NCBI GenBank assembly: GCA_958450865.1
Contig: CAUDNY010000005.1
Span: 136,741-200,740 of the forward strand
Length of the DNA: 64,000 nt
Reading direction: 5' to 3'
Origin: an uncultured Collinsella sp.
GTDB lineage: Bacteria > Actinomycetota > Coriobacteriia > Coriobacteriales > Coriobacteriaceae
Part shown: piece after piece, positions 9,357 through 18,476 of the stretch
Numbering within the stretch: the stretch's first letter is position 1
Layout of the letters: every line of letters starts with the position of its first letter
Position numbers and translations under genes: made by a program
Notes under the pieces: model-generated
What the model saw: the letters and a program-made list of their open reading frames with translations, nothing else
The model's database searches: none
What the model was told of the DNA's origin: nothing

Positions 9357-10298
9357 ATGCAATTCGGCTTTTTTAGCGGCCTCCTCTGGGGCCTCGATAC
9401 GGTAATTCTTGGAATCGGCTTGGCACTCGCGCCCTACGTCGGAACGGCGGAGGCGCTCGCTTGCGCCTCTATCGCAGGTTCTTTTCTACATGATGCCTTC
9501 TGTGCAATCTGGCTCTTTGGCTATATGGGCGTTCGAGGCAGACTAAAGGATACGCTCGCCGCTCTAAAGACTCGTTCAGGAAAGGTAGTCATCGCCGGAG
9601 CGCTGCTCGGAGGACCCATCGGAATGACAGGCTACGTATTGGCGATCAACAATATCGGGGCCGCCTACACGGCAATTATCTCCGCCTTTTACCCCGCAGT
9701 CGGAGCATTCCTGTCATTCCTGCTGCTGAAGGAAAAAATGAGCAAGGGCCAAATATTATCCCTTCTTGTCGCCCTTTGTGGCGTGATGACGATGGGCTAT
9801 CTATCGGCCGGATCGAGCGAAATTGCAAATGCCCCCCTCGGATTGCTCGGAGCCGTACTCGCCGTTATTGGATGGGGATCTGAGGCTGTGCTGTGCGCAT
9901 GGGGAATGAAGGATGACGCCGTTGACGATGAAACCGCTTTGCAGATTCGCGAAACTGCAAGCGCGCTTGTTTATGGGGTACTTGTTCTCCCCCTCTTCGG
10001 CGCATGGCACTTTACGATAGGAGCCATCCCGAGCATGCCGACGCTGATCATTGCACTGGCCGGACTCGCAGGAACGGCTTCTTATCTGTTCTATTACAAG
10101 GGCATTGCCGCTATTGGAGCGGCACGCGCAATGGCTCTGAACATCTCCTATTCGGCATGGTCGGTAGTCTTTGGCCTCATTTTGCTTGGCACAATTCCCG
10201 ACATGGCGTCTGTAATCTGCTGCATTGTAATTGTTTGCGGAACCGTATTGGCAGCCAGTAATTGGGATGAGCTGTTTGGTCGCAAGCGAACTGCATAA
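9357..10298 (+). CDS. licB: DMT-family permease, probable choline importer (LicB)
   Basis: 313 residues with about ten membrane helices in two EamA-type halves (GLLWGLDTVILGIGLAL... and IGWGSEAVLCAWGM...). It belongs to the drug/metabolite transporter superfamily. LicB proteins of this class import choline for phosphocholine decoration. The start codon lies 2 bp after the licCA stop, so the two genes are surely one transcript. Substrate assignment rests on the family resemblance and on the tight linkage to choline kinase and cytidylyltransferase domains. A strong terminator follows. Confidence 0.83.
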   Translation: MQFGFFSGLLWGLDTVILGIGLALAPYVGTAEALACASIAGSFLHDAFCAIWLFGYMGVRGRLKDTLAALKTRSGKVVIAGALLGGPIGMTGYVLAINNIGAAYTAIISAFYPAVGAFLSFLLLKEKMSKGQILSLLVALCGVMTMGYLSAGSSEIANAPLGLLGAVLAVIGWGSEAVLCAWGMKDDAVDDETALQIRETASALVYGVLVLPLFGAWHFTIGAIPSMPTLIIALAGLAGTASYLFYYKGIAAIGAARAMALNISYSAWSVVFGLILLGTIPDMASVICCIVIVCGTVLAASNWDELFGRKRTA

Positions 10299-10321
10299 GA
10301 CTTGATAGCAGAAATTAAGCG

Positions 10322-10353
10322 AAGGGGAGGACTCATTGAGTCCTCCCCTTTTT
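10322..10353 (+). terminator. Strong intrinsic terminator after licB
   Basis: A perfect 14-bp stem (AAGGGGAGGACTCA with TGAGTCCTCCCCTT) with a minimal loop is followed by TTTTT. It ends the licCA-licB transcript and lies between convergent genes. The minus-strand T-run is poor. Confidence 0.9.
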
Positions 10354-10363
10354 AGCATCAAAG

Positions 10364-12511
10364 TTACTCAATTACCACGGCCTGACTATCCATCTGTTGC
10401 CATGTACCGAAGAATATCTGAGCATTTCGCGTAACGTTGCCGTTTATCGAATCCGAAAGATAGACGATACCCTGCTCATCATCATAGCCCTTAAGGACTA
10501 CGGCATGATTACCGCCCCACAGGCCATAGGAATGCCCGTTGTACCAACGCGTAGCATAACGCCCTCCTGGCCAGCTTCCCCACTCGGTGTTCCACATCTC
10601 AACTGGCTGTCCACAGGTCAGCCTATTCTTAATGGAAGAAATTGACGAGAAAGAGACGTCTTTTGCCTGCTTGCCACTTCCAGCAGCGCGCAGAAAGTTA
10701 TTACCGGCAATAGTAATCGCAGGAGCAACACATCCCATGAGACCCCCGCTGCTACGCCTTGGGTTGCCATCAAAGGCGGTAACAAAGTTACCACCGCTTC
10801 CCTTGGGCAAATAGTAATCCGCAATAATCGTCTTTCCCAAACGGAAACCATAGTAGTTAAGCAAGTTTGTAAGGGCAACCGACTCACAGCCAGTAGGGAG
10901 TTCCGGGTACTGCGAATAGCAAGGGACATCAACCCAAGCGCCAACCATTGCGCCGGATGAATTGAACTTATAGTCAGTAGAGCCGATCCAATACCAGCCG
11001 TTACTCAACATTACTCCCCCACGCGCAGCATCAAGGTAATACCATGTGCCCCCAAGGGAAAGCCATCCCGTTTTCATTGCGCCAGAAGCGGAATCTAGCC
11101 AGAACCAATTACCGCCATCGTTAAACCAGCCGGTCGTCATTCGACCATCCGAGTTAAAGTAATACCAAGACCCAGCTATTTGCTGCCACCCAGTCAGAAT
11201 TACCCCATTAGCAGAACAATAATATCGAGAACCCTGACTCTCAATCCAGCCCGTTTTAACATTCCCGTCATCGTCAATCAGCTGGATTCCCAAATCGGTC
11301 ATGATGCCTTTAAGGTCAATTGCACCGCTGGATGAAGAATGATACATCCAAGACCCATCACCGTTTGACCAGCAATTAGCCATCATCTTGCCAGATCTAT
11401 TAAATATGTATTCACATGATCCGATAGTTTGAACGCCCGTCGCCATGGCGTGCGTCGAGGGGTCGAGCCAGTACCACGTACCGTTTAGGTTGAGCCAGCC
11501 GGAGGCCAGCGCGCCTGAGCCCGTCGCGTAGTACCAGGCACCGCCGTCGAGCACCCATCCGGTCGCCATCGCGCCGGAGGCGTTGAACCAGTACGCTGAG
11601 CCGTTGCATGCGTGAAGGCCCGTCGCCATGGCGCCGCCCGCCTCGGGATCGAGCCAGTACCAGGAACCGCCGGTGTAAAGCCAGCCGGTCGAGGCGATGC
11701 CGTTCGCAAACCAGTACCAGGAGCCGTCGACGAGGCCCCAGCCGTTAAGGGGACCGCAGCTGCCGAAGTAGCGGCGGACGCCCTGCACATCAGTCTGGTA
11801 GCCCGTCAGCATGGCCCCCGTACGGGCATCGAAGCAGTAGGGCACGCCGCCGACGGATACGGGGCCGCGCGCCAGCGCGCCGGATCCCGTCGCGTAGTAC
11901 CAGGTCCCGCCGTCGAGGACCCACCCGGTCGCCATGGCGCCGGACGAATTAAACCAGTACAGGGAGCCGTTGCACTCGTGTAGGCCCGTCACCATGGCGC
12001 CGCCCGCGTCGGGGTCGAGCCAGTACCAGGCGCCGCTTAGGTTGAGCCAACCGGAGGCGAGGGCGCCGGAGCCGGTCGCGTAGTACCAGGTGTCCCCGTC
12101 GAGCACCCAGCCGGTCGCCATCGCACCGGAGGAGCAGAACCAGTAGGCAGAGCCGTCGCATGCGTGGAGGCCCGTCACCATAGCGCCGCCCGCCTCGGGA
12201 TCGAGCCAGTACCAGGAACCTCCGGTGTGAAGCCAGCCGGAACGCAATACAACAGGATTGGTCGAATCCGCGTAAAACCACTTACCGTCAACCGAATTCC
12301 AGCCCTGCTTCCATTTAATGGATCCTTGAGCAGCGACACCATCGATCGAATCGGATGAAATGGCGGCCGAAGAGAAGGCTTGCTGTTCGGAAATAGAAGG
12401 CTCGGAAGAGCCTACAGAAACCTCATTCTCGGCATCAGCCACACTTGGACCAACGAGCAATATCGCAGATAGAACAAATAGAGTTAATATTGTCGTCTTA
12501 TTTCTTACCAT
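10364..12511 (-). CDS. Choline-binding-repeat protein with C-terminal C39-like cysteine peptidase
   Basis: 715 residues. A signal peptide (LTLFVLSAILLVGPSVADA) and a linker lead to tandem aromatic repeats to about residue 540. The C-terminal 180 residues match peptidase C39-like domains (C39_2): VPCYSQYPELPTGCESVAL carries the catalytic Cys, and GGNHAVVLKGYD the His. Such domains are found in secreted bacterial proteins that cut peptides or stay as structural modules; the target here is unknown. The ATG at 12511 has GGGGG 6 bases upstream. Repeats at 11.4-12.25 kb are far more GC-rich than both ends of the gene, and 324 bp are identical to the neighbouring GH25 gene, which points to recent gene conversion. 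Confidence 0.86.
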   Translation of the reverse strand: MVRNKTTILTLFVLSAILLVGPSVADAENEVSVGSSEPSISEQQAFSSAAISSDSIDGVAAQGSIKWKQGWNSVDGKWFYADSTNPVVLRSGWLHTGGSWYWLDPEAGGAMVTGLHACDGSAYWFCSSGAMATGWVLDGDTWYYATGSGALASGWLNLSGAWYWLDPDAGGAMVTGLHECNGSLYWFNSSGAMATGWVLDGGTWYYATGSGALARGPVSVGGVPYCFDARTGAMLTGYQTDVQGVRRYFGSCGPLNGWGLVDGSWYWFANGIASTGWLYTGGSWYWLDPEAGGAMATGLHACNGSAYWFNASGAMATGWVLDGGAWYYATGSGALASGWLNLNGTWYWLDPSTHAMATGVQTIGSCEYIFNRSGKMMANCWSNGDGSWMYHSSSSGAIDLKGIMTDLGIQLIDDDGNVKTGWIESQGSRYYCSANGVILTGWQQIAGSWYYFNSDGRMTTGWFNDGGNWFWLDSASGAMKTGWLSLGGTWYYLDAARGGVMLSNGWYWIGSTDYKFNSSGAMVGAWVDVPCYSQYPELPTGCESVALTNLLNYYGFRLGKTIIADYYLPKGSGGNFVTAFDGNPRRSSGGLMGCVAPAITIAGNNFLRAAGSGKQAKDVSFSSISSIKNRLTCGQPVEMWNTEWGSWPGGRYATRWYNGHSYGLWGGNHAVVLKGYDDEQGIVYLSDSINGNVTRNAQIFFGTWQQMDSQAVVIE
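11711..12034. repeat. 324-bp block identical to 13130-13453 (copy 1)
   Basis: Base by base this segment of the C39-like gene is the same as 13130-13453 in the GH25 gene, a direct repeat 1,419 bp apart. It codes for choline-binding-type repeats. Both flanks differ right at the borders (A/G at 11708/13127 and G/A at 12035/13454). Identity at silent positions means recent duplication or conversion rather than selection. Confidence 0.9.
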
Positions 12512-12610
12512 GCGCGGCCCCCAGAAAGTACCAATCGTACATAGACATAGTTTACAAATGGATTGGCTCGCGCAATATGTAATTAGAAAAAAGCAATTAA
12601 AGAAGGGCTG

Positions 12611-14344
12611 TTAGCCGAGCCAAACGCCGCTACTGGAAAAAGAATACTGTGACCCGTCGATTTGTTGAGTGCCAGTGACCATCGCGTGTGTCGATGGATC
12701 CAGCCAGTACCACGCACCGCCAATGTAGGCCCATCCTGAGGCGAAGGCGCCGGAGCCAGTCGCGTAGTACCAGATGCCGCCGTCGAAGATCCAGCCTGTC
12801 GCCATGGCGCCTGAGCCGTTGAACCAGTACGCGGAGCCGTTGCACCCGTGCAGGCCCGTGGCCATAGCGTGCGTCGAGGGGTCGAGCCAGTACCAGACGC
12901 CGCCTAGGTTAAGCCAACCGGAGGCGAGGGCGCCGGAGCCCGTGGCATAGTACCAGGCACCGCCGTCGAGGACCCAGCCGGTAGCCATCGCGCCGGAGGA
13001 GCTGAACCAATACGCGGAGCCGCTGCATGCGTGAAGGCCCGTCACCATGGCGCCGCCCGCCTCGGGATCGAGCCAGTACCAGGAGCCTCCGGCGTTAAGC
13101 CAGCCGGTCGAGGCGATGCCGTCAGCGAACCAGTACCAGGAGCCGTCGACGAGGCCCCAGCCGTTAAGGGGACCGCAGCTGCCGAAGTAGCGGCGGACGC
13201 CCTGCACATCAGTCTGGTAGCCCGTCAGCATGGCCCCCGTACGGGCATCGAAGCAGTAGGGCACGCCGCCGACGGATACGGGGCCGCGCGCCAGCGCGCC
13301 GGATCCCGTCGCGTAGTACCAGGTCCCGCCGTCGAGGACCCACCCGGTCGCCATGGCGCCGGACGAATTAAACCAGTACAGGGAGCCGTTGCACTCGTGT
13401 AGGCCCGTCACCATGGCGCCGCCCGCGTCGGGGTCGAGCCAGTACCAGGCGCCACCCTGATGCAACCATCCGATGTACGCTTTGCCGCTAGAGGTTGCGT
13501 AATACCAAGTGCCCTCTTTTAACTGCCAGTGGTAAAGAGAAACATCAATATACGCGTAATTCATATCAACGTTTCCACTAATACCAGAAACTTTTCCACT
13601 ACTCGTATACTGCCAAAAGCTGTAATTGCCGGTATAGTGGCATTTTGAGTTATATTGAGCGATCCAATGATCCCAAGAGCCGCTCTTAAACACAGAGTCG
13701 GTCAGGATATTGTTAAACCAATACAGATTTGCATAAATGCCTGGATTATATCCAGCAGCAGAAATCCTATTACAAAAGATCCGTGCTCTCGATGCAATTC
13801 CGGATTGTCGGCCATCTGCAATAATCGACTTATCCTCAAGATCGTAATACACCGGCAATCTTGGATTATGTCCAGAAAGGCAGTCAATCACCATTGATGC
13901 CTCGTCAGCTGCTTGCTGATCATCCCGAGCGTACGAATAAATATAGATACCGTAAGGAATTCCAAGACGCTCGCACTCAGAAATATTTCGGCTGAACTGA
14001 TAATCAACACGACCGCCCCAAGATGGAGCGCCAAACCCAATACGCAGAATAGCGAAATCGATACCAGAAGCCTTCACAGCATCCCAGTCAATACGCCCTT
14101 GGTGCTCGCTGACGTCAATGCCCTGCGCCGTAACCCCATCGGGAAGGGTGTCCATGGACAATAAGGCTATTTCATCTTCTTCTGAAGAATCTTCCTCTGC
14201 GACTAATTGCCCATCCTCATAACGCCAAGAATTCTCAACCAGAGCCTGTGCAGCCTCCGCATTCGCAGGGAATACAAACACAGATATGGACGCAAGGGCC
14301 ATCAGCACCAACGATGCCGACAACAACTTAAGATGTTTGTTCAT
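12611..14344 (-). CDS. GH25 muramidase with C-terminal choline-binding-type repeats
   Basis: 577 residues: a signal peptide (LLSASLVLMALASISVFVF, AEA site), then a GH25 lysozyme domain at about 70-275, then GW repeats to the end. The GH25 signs are GIDVSEHQGRIDWDAVK (catalytic Asp), PVYYDLEDKS (catalytic Glu region) and NVDMNYAYID near the end. GH25 enzymes hydrolyse the MurNAc-GlcNAc bond. Here the catalytic domain is N-terminal and the wall-binding domain C-terminal, the reverse of its neighbours and the same order as pneumococcal phage lysozymes. The ATG at 14344 is clear. The repeat part is strikingly GC-rich compared with the catalytic part. The 99-bp gap to the next gene downstream holds nothing obvious. 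Confidence 0.9.
   Translation of the reverse strand: MNKHLKLLSASLVLMALASISVFVFPANAEAAQALVENSWRYEDGQLVAEEDSSEEDEIALLSMDTLPDGVTAQGIDVSEHQGRIDWDAVKASGIDFAILRIGFGAPSWGGRVDYQFSRNISECERLGIPYGIYIYSYARDDQQAADEASMVIDCLSGHNPRLPVYYDLEDKSIIADGRQSGIASRARIFCNRISAAGYNPGIYANLYWFNNILTDSVFKSGSWDHWIAQYNSKCHYTGNYSFWQYTSSGKVSGISGNVDMNYAYIDVSLYHWQLKEGTWYYATSSGKAYIGWLHQGGAWYWLDPDAGGAMVTGLHECNGSLYWFNSSGAMATGWVLDGGTWYYATGSGALARGPVSVGGVPYCFDARTGAMLTGYQTDVQGVRRYFGSCGPLNGWGLVDGSWYWFADGIASTGWLNAGGSWYWLDPEAGGAMVTGLHACSGSAYWFSSSGAMATGWVLDGGAWYYATGSGALASGWLNLGGVWYWLDPSTHAMATGLHGCNGSAYWFNGSGAMATGWIFDGGIWYYATGSGAFASGWAYIGGAWYWLDPSTHAMVTGTQQIDGSQYSFSSSGVWLG
13130..13453. repeat. 324-bp block identical to 11711-12034 (copy 2)
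   Basis: This is the second copy of the identical repeat block, located in the GH25 gene just after the catalytic domain. The two copies could mediate deletion or exchange of the intervening 1.1 kb. Confidence 0.9.
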
Positions 14345-14569
14345 GTAAACCTCGTCATTCGCTCTTGATTGCGTCTAGCTTACAGCATGGCTATGAAAGA
14401 TTTCCGAACATCCAACGGGACAAGACGCAATCTAGAACGAAAATAAAATGCACGCGATACTGCACTGTAAACAACTGCTTAACAGCAGGGTTGAAACCTA
14501 GGGCTCAATATCCCAACTCTACCTCCCCAAAGAATAACGGCATCGAATTAGCTCTGATACCAAATATCG

Positions 14570-14598
14570 AAAAAGAAGGGGCCTCAGAGAGACCCCTT
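14570..14598 (-). terminator. Terminator after the NlpC/P60-like gene at 14612
   Basis: On the minus strand AAGGGGTCTC pairs with GAGGCCCCTT around TCT (one mismatch) and is followed by CTTTTT. The remaining 14345-14569 gap holds no convincing gene; it should contain the promoter of the GH25 gene. Confidence 0.75.
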
Positions 14599-14611
14599 AC
14601 TACCCAGCATT

Positions 14612-16831
14612 CTAACGAATCAATATTACTTTCGATGGGCCCAACGCGGTCAAACCGGAAATGCGATTTCCATAGCCATCGCTATGCCAGAACAAATTTT
14701 CGCTCGGCGAATTACCCCAGAAAAAGCCAATGTGGCTATCATCCGCATATGGATTGTAAGGATTGAAGAATACAATGTCCCCCTTACGAGCCAAACCACT
14801 ACGTAACAGCTCATCAATAGAGCTGAAATAAGTCACATTCGCACACGTATCGATAGCGTAGCCGTACCAACGATACGCGTTTACGCAGCCGCCCCTTCCG
14901 GGACCCCCACTCCAAGGGGAATGGCTCTGCTCGGCGGCAATGGGAGCTAAATTACCGCCCGCTTTCATATATGCATGCGATACAAATCCACCGCAGTTCA
15001 TACCCGTATAACCATCCCAACGGGGATCCCCCTTTGGATACATGCATGTTTCCTGGCTAACGCGTGTATCGTACCGTGTTCCACAGTAATAGCCGTCGTT
15101 TTCGTGACTCATAAGCCAATTGACCAGGCTGGACCTATTGACCCCCAAAACAGAACCAGACGTATTCAACCATGCACCGCTTGCATTGAAGTAGTAGTCA
15201 ACGCCATCGATTTTCAGCCACCCATTAGCAAACATGGCACCCGAAGGCTGGAGCCAGTACCACGTACCGCCCTCATTAAGCCATCCAGTTTTCATCTTGA
15301 ATGTGGAAGGGTCCATCCAATACCACGCACCGTTGACATATTGCCAACCAGACTTAAGGACACCATTGGAAGATGCGTAGTACCAGTTATTGCCGTTTTC
15401 GTCAGAAGCGTCATTCGACATAATCCAACCAGATGCCACATTAACGACACCGTTTGCGTCCGCATAGAAAACTGCGTCTCCAATATGAATTGTACCTGGC
15501 AATGAAGACAAGTCGGCACGATCGGCGATTACGGGAGATCCATCAGATGAAGTAGGCAACGGGTCGCTCAGTGCTCCAGACGAATTCGCCCATGACACAC
15601 CGTCACTCAAGTTGATCCAGCGCGAAGATGCCATCGCACCGGAATCATTAGAATAATAGCGTGTGTCGCCTACCGTATATTCACCAGTACGCATTGCGCC
15701 GGATGCATCATCAAGGTAATACCAGGCGCTTCCGGACTTTATCCATCGCCCACGTTGAATAGCTCCGTTTGATGCGGCGTAATACCAAGCACCATCAGCA
15801 AGTGCCCATCCTGTTGCCATGGCACCTGAACTAGTAAGGAAGTAGGAGGATGCATCCACTTGCACAAAGCCCGTAAGCATAATATGGCTTCCTGGATCCA
15901 GGTAATACCAAGAATTCCCTAGAAGTAACCAGCCTCCATGTAGCAAGCCGTTGGAGTCAGCGTAATACCAGTTGTTGTCAGCAAATGCCCACCGAGAGGA
16001 GAGCATGGCCCCCGATCCGTTAAAAATATAAGGGGTTCCATTGCATGCATTCAGCCCGGTGGCCATAGAACCGTCCGCAGGATCAAGCCAGTACCAACGG
16101 CCCCCATCCGAGAGCCAACCCTTTACCAGGGCGCCAGAGCCGGAGAAATAATGCCAGACGGAAGCATCAAGATGCCATCCGATAAGCATTGCGCCAGAAG
16201 AGGAGAATCCATACGTGGCTCCCCCGATCTGCAGCATTGTATCGTGGACCATCTTGCCCTCATCATCCAGCCAATACCAGTTGCTGCCGTCTAAAAGCCA
16301 GCCTTTTACCATGGCGCCAGAACCGGAGAAATAACGCCAAGCAGAAGTGGAGCCCGTAGTATCTAGGTACCAGCCGACACGCATTGCGCCCGAAGGGGAG
16401 AATCCATAAGTCGCACCCCCGACCTGGACCAATCCATCCTGAGCCATTCGACCTTCGTCGTCGAACCAGTACCAGCTACCGCTTATATATTTCCAAGAAG
16501 AAGCCGCAATTGTTCCATCAGACAAGCCCCAGCGCCAAAAACCAGCCCCTTCTTCGGGTGATATCCATCCCTGATGCCAAGTAACTTGGTCCGAAGCCTC
16601 AGAAGAAGCCCCTTTATCTACCTGAGCGTCCGCCTCAACTATTGAAGTCGACTCGTCCTGAACACCAGCATTTGAGACACTTGAGTCGACATGGGTCCCA
16701 ACCAGGGCGGATGATGAGTCGTCAACAGAGCTACTAGCATCAAAGCCAAACGACGGCAAGGGCGAACCCAACAGGAACCCCAAAGAAGCAAGGCCCAAAA
16801 CGGCCAGTACCCCAAATGAGCATTTCTTCAT
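14612..16831 (-). CDS. Choline-binding-repeat protein with C-terminal NlpC/P60-like peptidase
   Basis: About 739 residues. The signal peptide (KKCSFGVLAVLGLASLGFLL) is followed by a Ser/Val/Asp-rich linker and long tandem repeats (GSWYWFDDEGRMAQDG, GYTVGDTRYYSNDSGAM). The C-terminal 165 residues contain GMNCGGFVSHAYMKAGG, KGDIVFFNPYNPY and SHIGFFWG, which fit an NlpC/P60-like fold with Cys and His. Several repeats lack the terminal TGW, so they are more diverged than in the GH25 gene. The frame opens at a GTG at 16852, but the ATG at 16831 gives a standard MKK signal sequence; neither has a strong ribosome site. The substrate is probably a wall stem peptide. Confidence 0.82.
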   Translation of the reverse strand: MKKCSFGVLAVLGLASLGFLLGSPLPSFGFDASSSVDDSSSALVGTHVDSSVSNAGVQDESTSIVEADAQVDKGASSEASDQVTWHQGWISPEEGAGFWRWGLSDGTIAASSWKYISGSWYWFDDEGRMAQDGLVQVGGATYGFSPSGAMRVGWYLDTTGSTSAWRYFSGSGAMVKGWLLDGSNWYWLDDEGKMVHDTMLQIGGATYGFSSSGAMLIGWHLDASVWHYFSGSGALVKGWLSDGGRWYWLDPADGSMATGLNACNGTPYIFNGSGAMLSSRWAFADNNWYYADSNGLLHGGWLLLGNSWYYLDPGSHIMLTGFVQVDASSYFLTSSGAMATGWALADGAWYYAASNGAIQRGRWIKSGSAWYYLDDASGAMRTGEYTVGDTRYYSNDSGAMASSRWINLSDGVSWANSSGALSDPLPTSSDGSPVIADRADLSSLPGTIHIGDAVFYADANGVVNVASGWIMSNDASDENGNNWYYASSNGVLKSGWQYVNGAWYWMDPSTFKMKTGWLNEGGTWYWLQPSGAMFANGWLKIDGVDYYFNASGAWLNTSGSVLGVNRSSLVNWLMSHENDGYYCGTRYDTRVSQETCMYPKGDPRWDGYTGMNCGGFVSHAYMKAGGNLAPIAAEQSHSPWSGGPGRGGCVNAYRWYGYAIDTCANVTYFSSIDELLRSGLARKGDIVFFNPYNPYADDSHIGFFWGNSPSENLFWHSDGYGNRISGLTALGPSKVILIR

Positions 16832-16857
16832 AACAGCACGGAATCCAATCACACAGC

Positions 16858-16885
16858 GGCCCCGTCGCCTTAGGGCAACGGGGCC
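16858..16885 (-). terminator. GC-rich hairpin after the broken repeat gene
   Basis: GGCCCCGTCGCC and GGCAACGGGGCC pair with one mismatch around TTAG, 25 bases past the stop at 16911. No T-run follows, so it may be a pause or Rho-assisted site. Confidence 0.4.
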
Positions 16886-16910
16886 TCAATCAAACTAGTT
16901 CAGCAATGTA

Positions 16911-18221
16911 CTAACCAATTTGCTGGCAGTTCTTGCACTCGCGAGAAGCACCGCGCTTTTGAGCCTCCTGAATAGACATCTGAGAAAAGCCCTTTGCGTC
17001 CTTGCCTACAGTGCGGCACTTATGCGTATGGTAGACCTCGCTACCGTTCTTATACCAAACTAGACCGTAGCCCGGAATCCACTTGCCGTCCTCGCCGACA
17101 TAGTAGGAGCCAACCCGGGTGTTCGTAGCCATAGCACCGGAGGACTGGAGATAGTAGTCGCCAACCCAGGCATCGTGGGCCATAGCGCCAGAACCGCTAA
17201 AGTAGTACCAGGCGCCGCCGATCTGACGCCAGCCGGTGGCCATCGCGCCGGAATGGTCAAACCAGTACCAAACTCCACCAAGGTTGACCCAAGAGTTAGA
17301 GGCCATAGCGCCCGAACTTCCGAGCCAATACCACGTGCCGCCATTGCCGAGCCAACCGGTTGCCATGGCGCCCGAACCACTCGCATAATACCAAGAGCCT
17401 CCTGCCAAGAACCAGCCAGTCGACATTGCGCCGGAGTCGCCGAACCAATACCAGGAGCCACCCAAGCAGCGCCAGCCGTTAGCGGCCATGGCACCCGAGC
17501 CGTCGAGGTAGTACCACGTACCGCCGACGTTGAGCCACCCGGTGACCATCGCGCCAGAGACGTTAGCTTAATACCACGTCCCCGAATCGTCGATCCATCC
17601 GGTCAACATAACACCGTACTCGTTGAAATAGTACCAAGTTCCGCCGATATTTTGCCAACCGGTCAACAACTCGCCGTTGGAAGTCGCATAGAGCCACTTT
17701 CCATAGATGGAGTCATAGATCCAGCCGCCATGCTGCATGCGGCCATCGGCGTTGGCGCCAGGGGTGTTCAGGAAGTAGTTCTTGCCGTCAATTTGAACTC
17801 GGCCGTATGCCATATCATGGCTTTCGGGGTAGAAGTAGTACTTGTCCCCACCGATAGACTGCCAGCCCGAAACTGCGGTCCCGTCAGCGCCAAAATAGTA
17901 CCAAACAGCTTCGTAATCGTTATGCCACTGGTTCGTGACCATGGCGCCAGTATCGGGATCGAAATAGCGAAGGTTGCCGTCCTCGCACCGAACGAGTCCG
18001 GTCTGCATCGAGCCATCGTTGTCGAAATAATACGTTCCAGCAGGACGAGAAACAGAGAAACCTGTCAAATTGCGAGACTCGCTATGATCAATATATTGAA
18101 GACCAACGAGAGAATCAATATCAGCAAATGAGGGCGCCGGGGCAACCGTCATGCAGGCGGCGGCAAATACAGCAACTCCCAGCGCTGTTAGTCCGCGCCA
18201 TCTTTCTCGAAGGTTATTCAT
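16911..18221 (-). pseudogene. Choline-binding-repeat protein interrupted by one nonsense codon
   Basis: The ATG at 18221 (GAAAGGAT upstream) opens a 217-residue frame with a signal peptide (VAVFAAACMTVAPAPSFA) and GW repeats. It stops at TAA 17568-17570 in the middle of a repeat: ...GTWY-stop-ANVSGAMVTGW. The next 219 codons continue in the same frame to 16911, so a single TAC/TAT-to-TAA change explains the break. The tail ends in a small Cys/His module (YHTHKCRTVG...SRECKNCQQ) seen at the C-termini of many secreted proteins. The full form would be about 436 residues with no catalytic domain. It is either inactive, makes a truncated repeat-only protein, or reflects a sequencing error. No ribosome site supports a separate start at 17549. 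Confidence 0.8.
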
Positions 18222-18272
18222 ACGACATCCTTTCTCCGAGATTTAAGGCTCTCTTAAGTTATTCTCAGACTA

Positions 18273-18476
18273 TCAATTTAGTTTTTCAACAGGAAATCGA
18301 TAAAAGGTATCTTTGTGACTGCAATTTGATGAGAGCCGCCACGTCCTTGCCGTCCCGTGCATTGTCGACAGCAACGTCTTATGGCACAAACCGGATATCC
18401 TTTTCGGCGCAAATCGTTTGAGCAGGCGGCACGCGGAAGGAGTGTGTAGAGCGGTTTTCTGCTGGCTGTCAGCCAC
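18273..18476 (-). other. Possible small ORF or leader region upstream of the broken repeat gene
   Basis: A GTG at 18476 with CCGAAAGGAT 4 bases upstream opens a 67-codon frame (MADSQQKTALHTPSACRLLK...). I recognise no family, and the composition is poor. The motif CCGA-AGGAT-CG recurs on this strand around 18520, 18485 and 18395, and again at the real ribosome site near 18230. Small stems (GATATCC/GGATATC, TGGCT/AGCCA) also occur between 18460 and 18530. The 18222-18747 gap may therefore be a structured leader, a decayed gene, or several duplicated start regions. Confidence 0.25.
18302..18326. repeat. Imperfect 25-bp direct repeat, left copy
   Basis: AAAAGGTATCTTTGTGACTG followed by CAATT matches 20606-20630 at 21 of 25 positions in the same orientation. 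The two copies enclose the DUF4869/ATPase pair. Confidence 0.5.

Noticed and set aside
16911..17549. A separate gene starting at the ATG at 17549
   Set aside because: It starts in the middle of a repeat, has no ribosome site or signal peptide, and is in frame with the upstream part. One nonsense codon explains it better.
3133..18221. Tandem coding repeats as a CRISPR array or DNA satellite
   Set aside because: The repeats are in frame protein repeats of about 20 residues with silent changes and no regular spacers.
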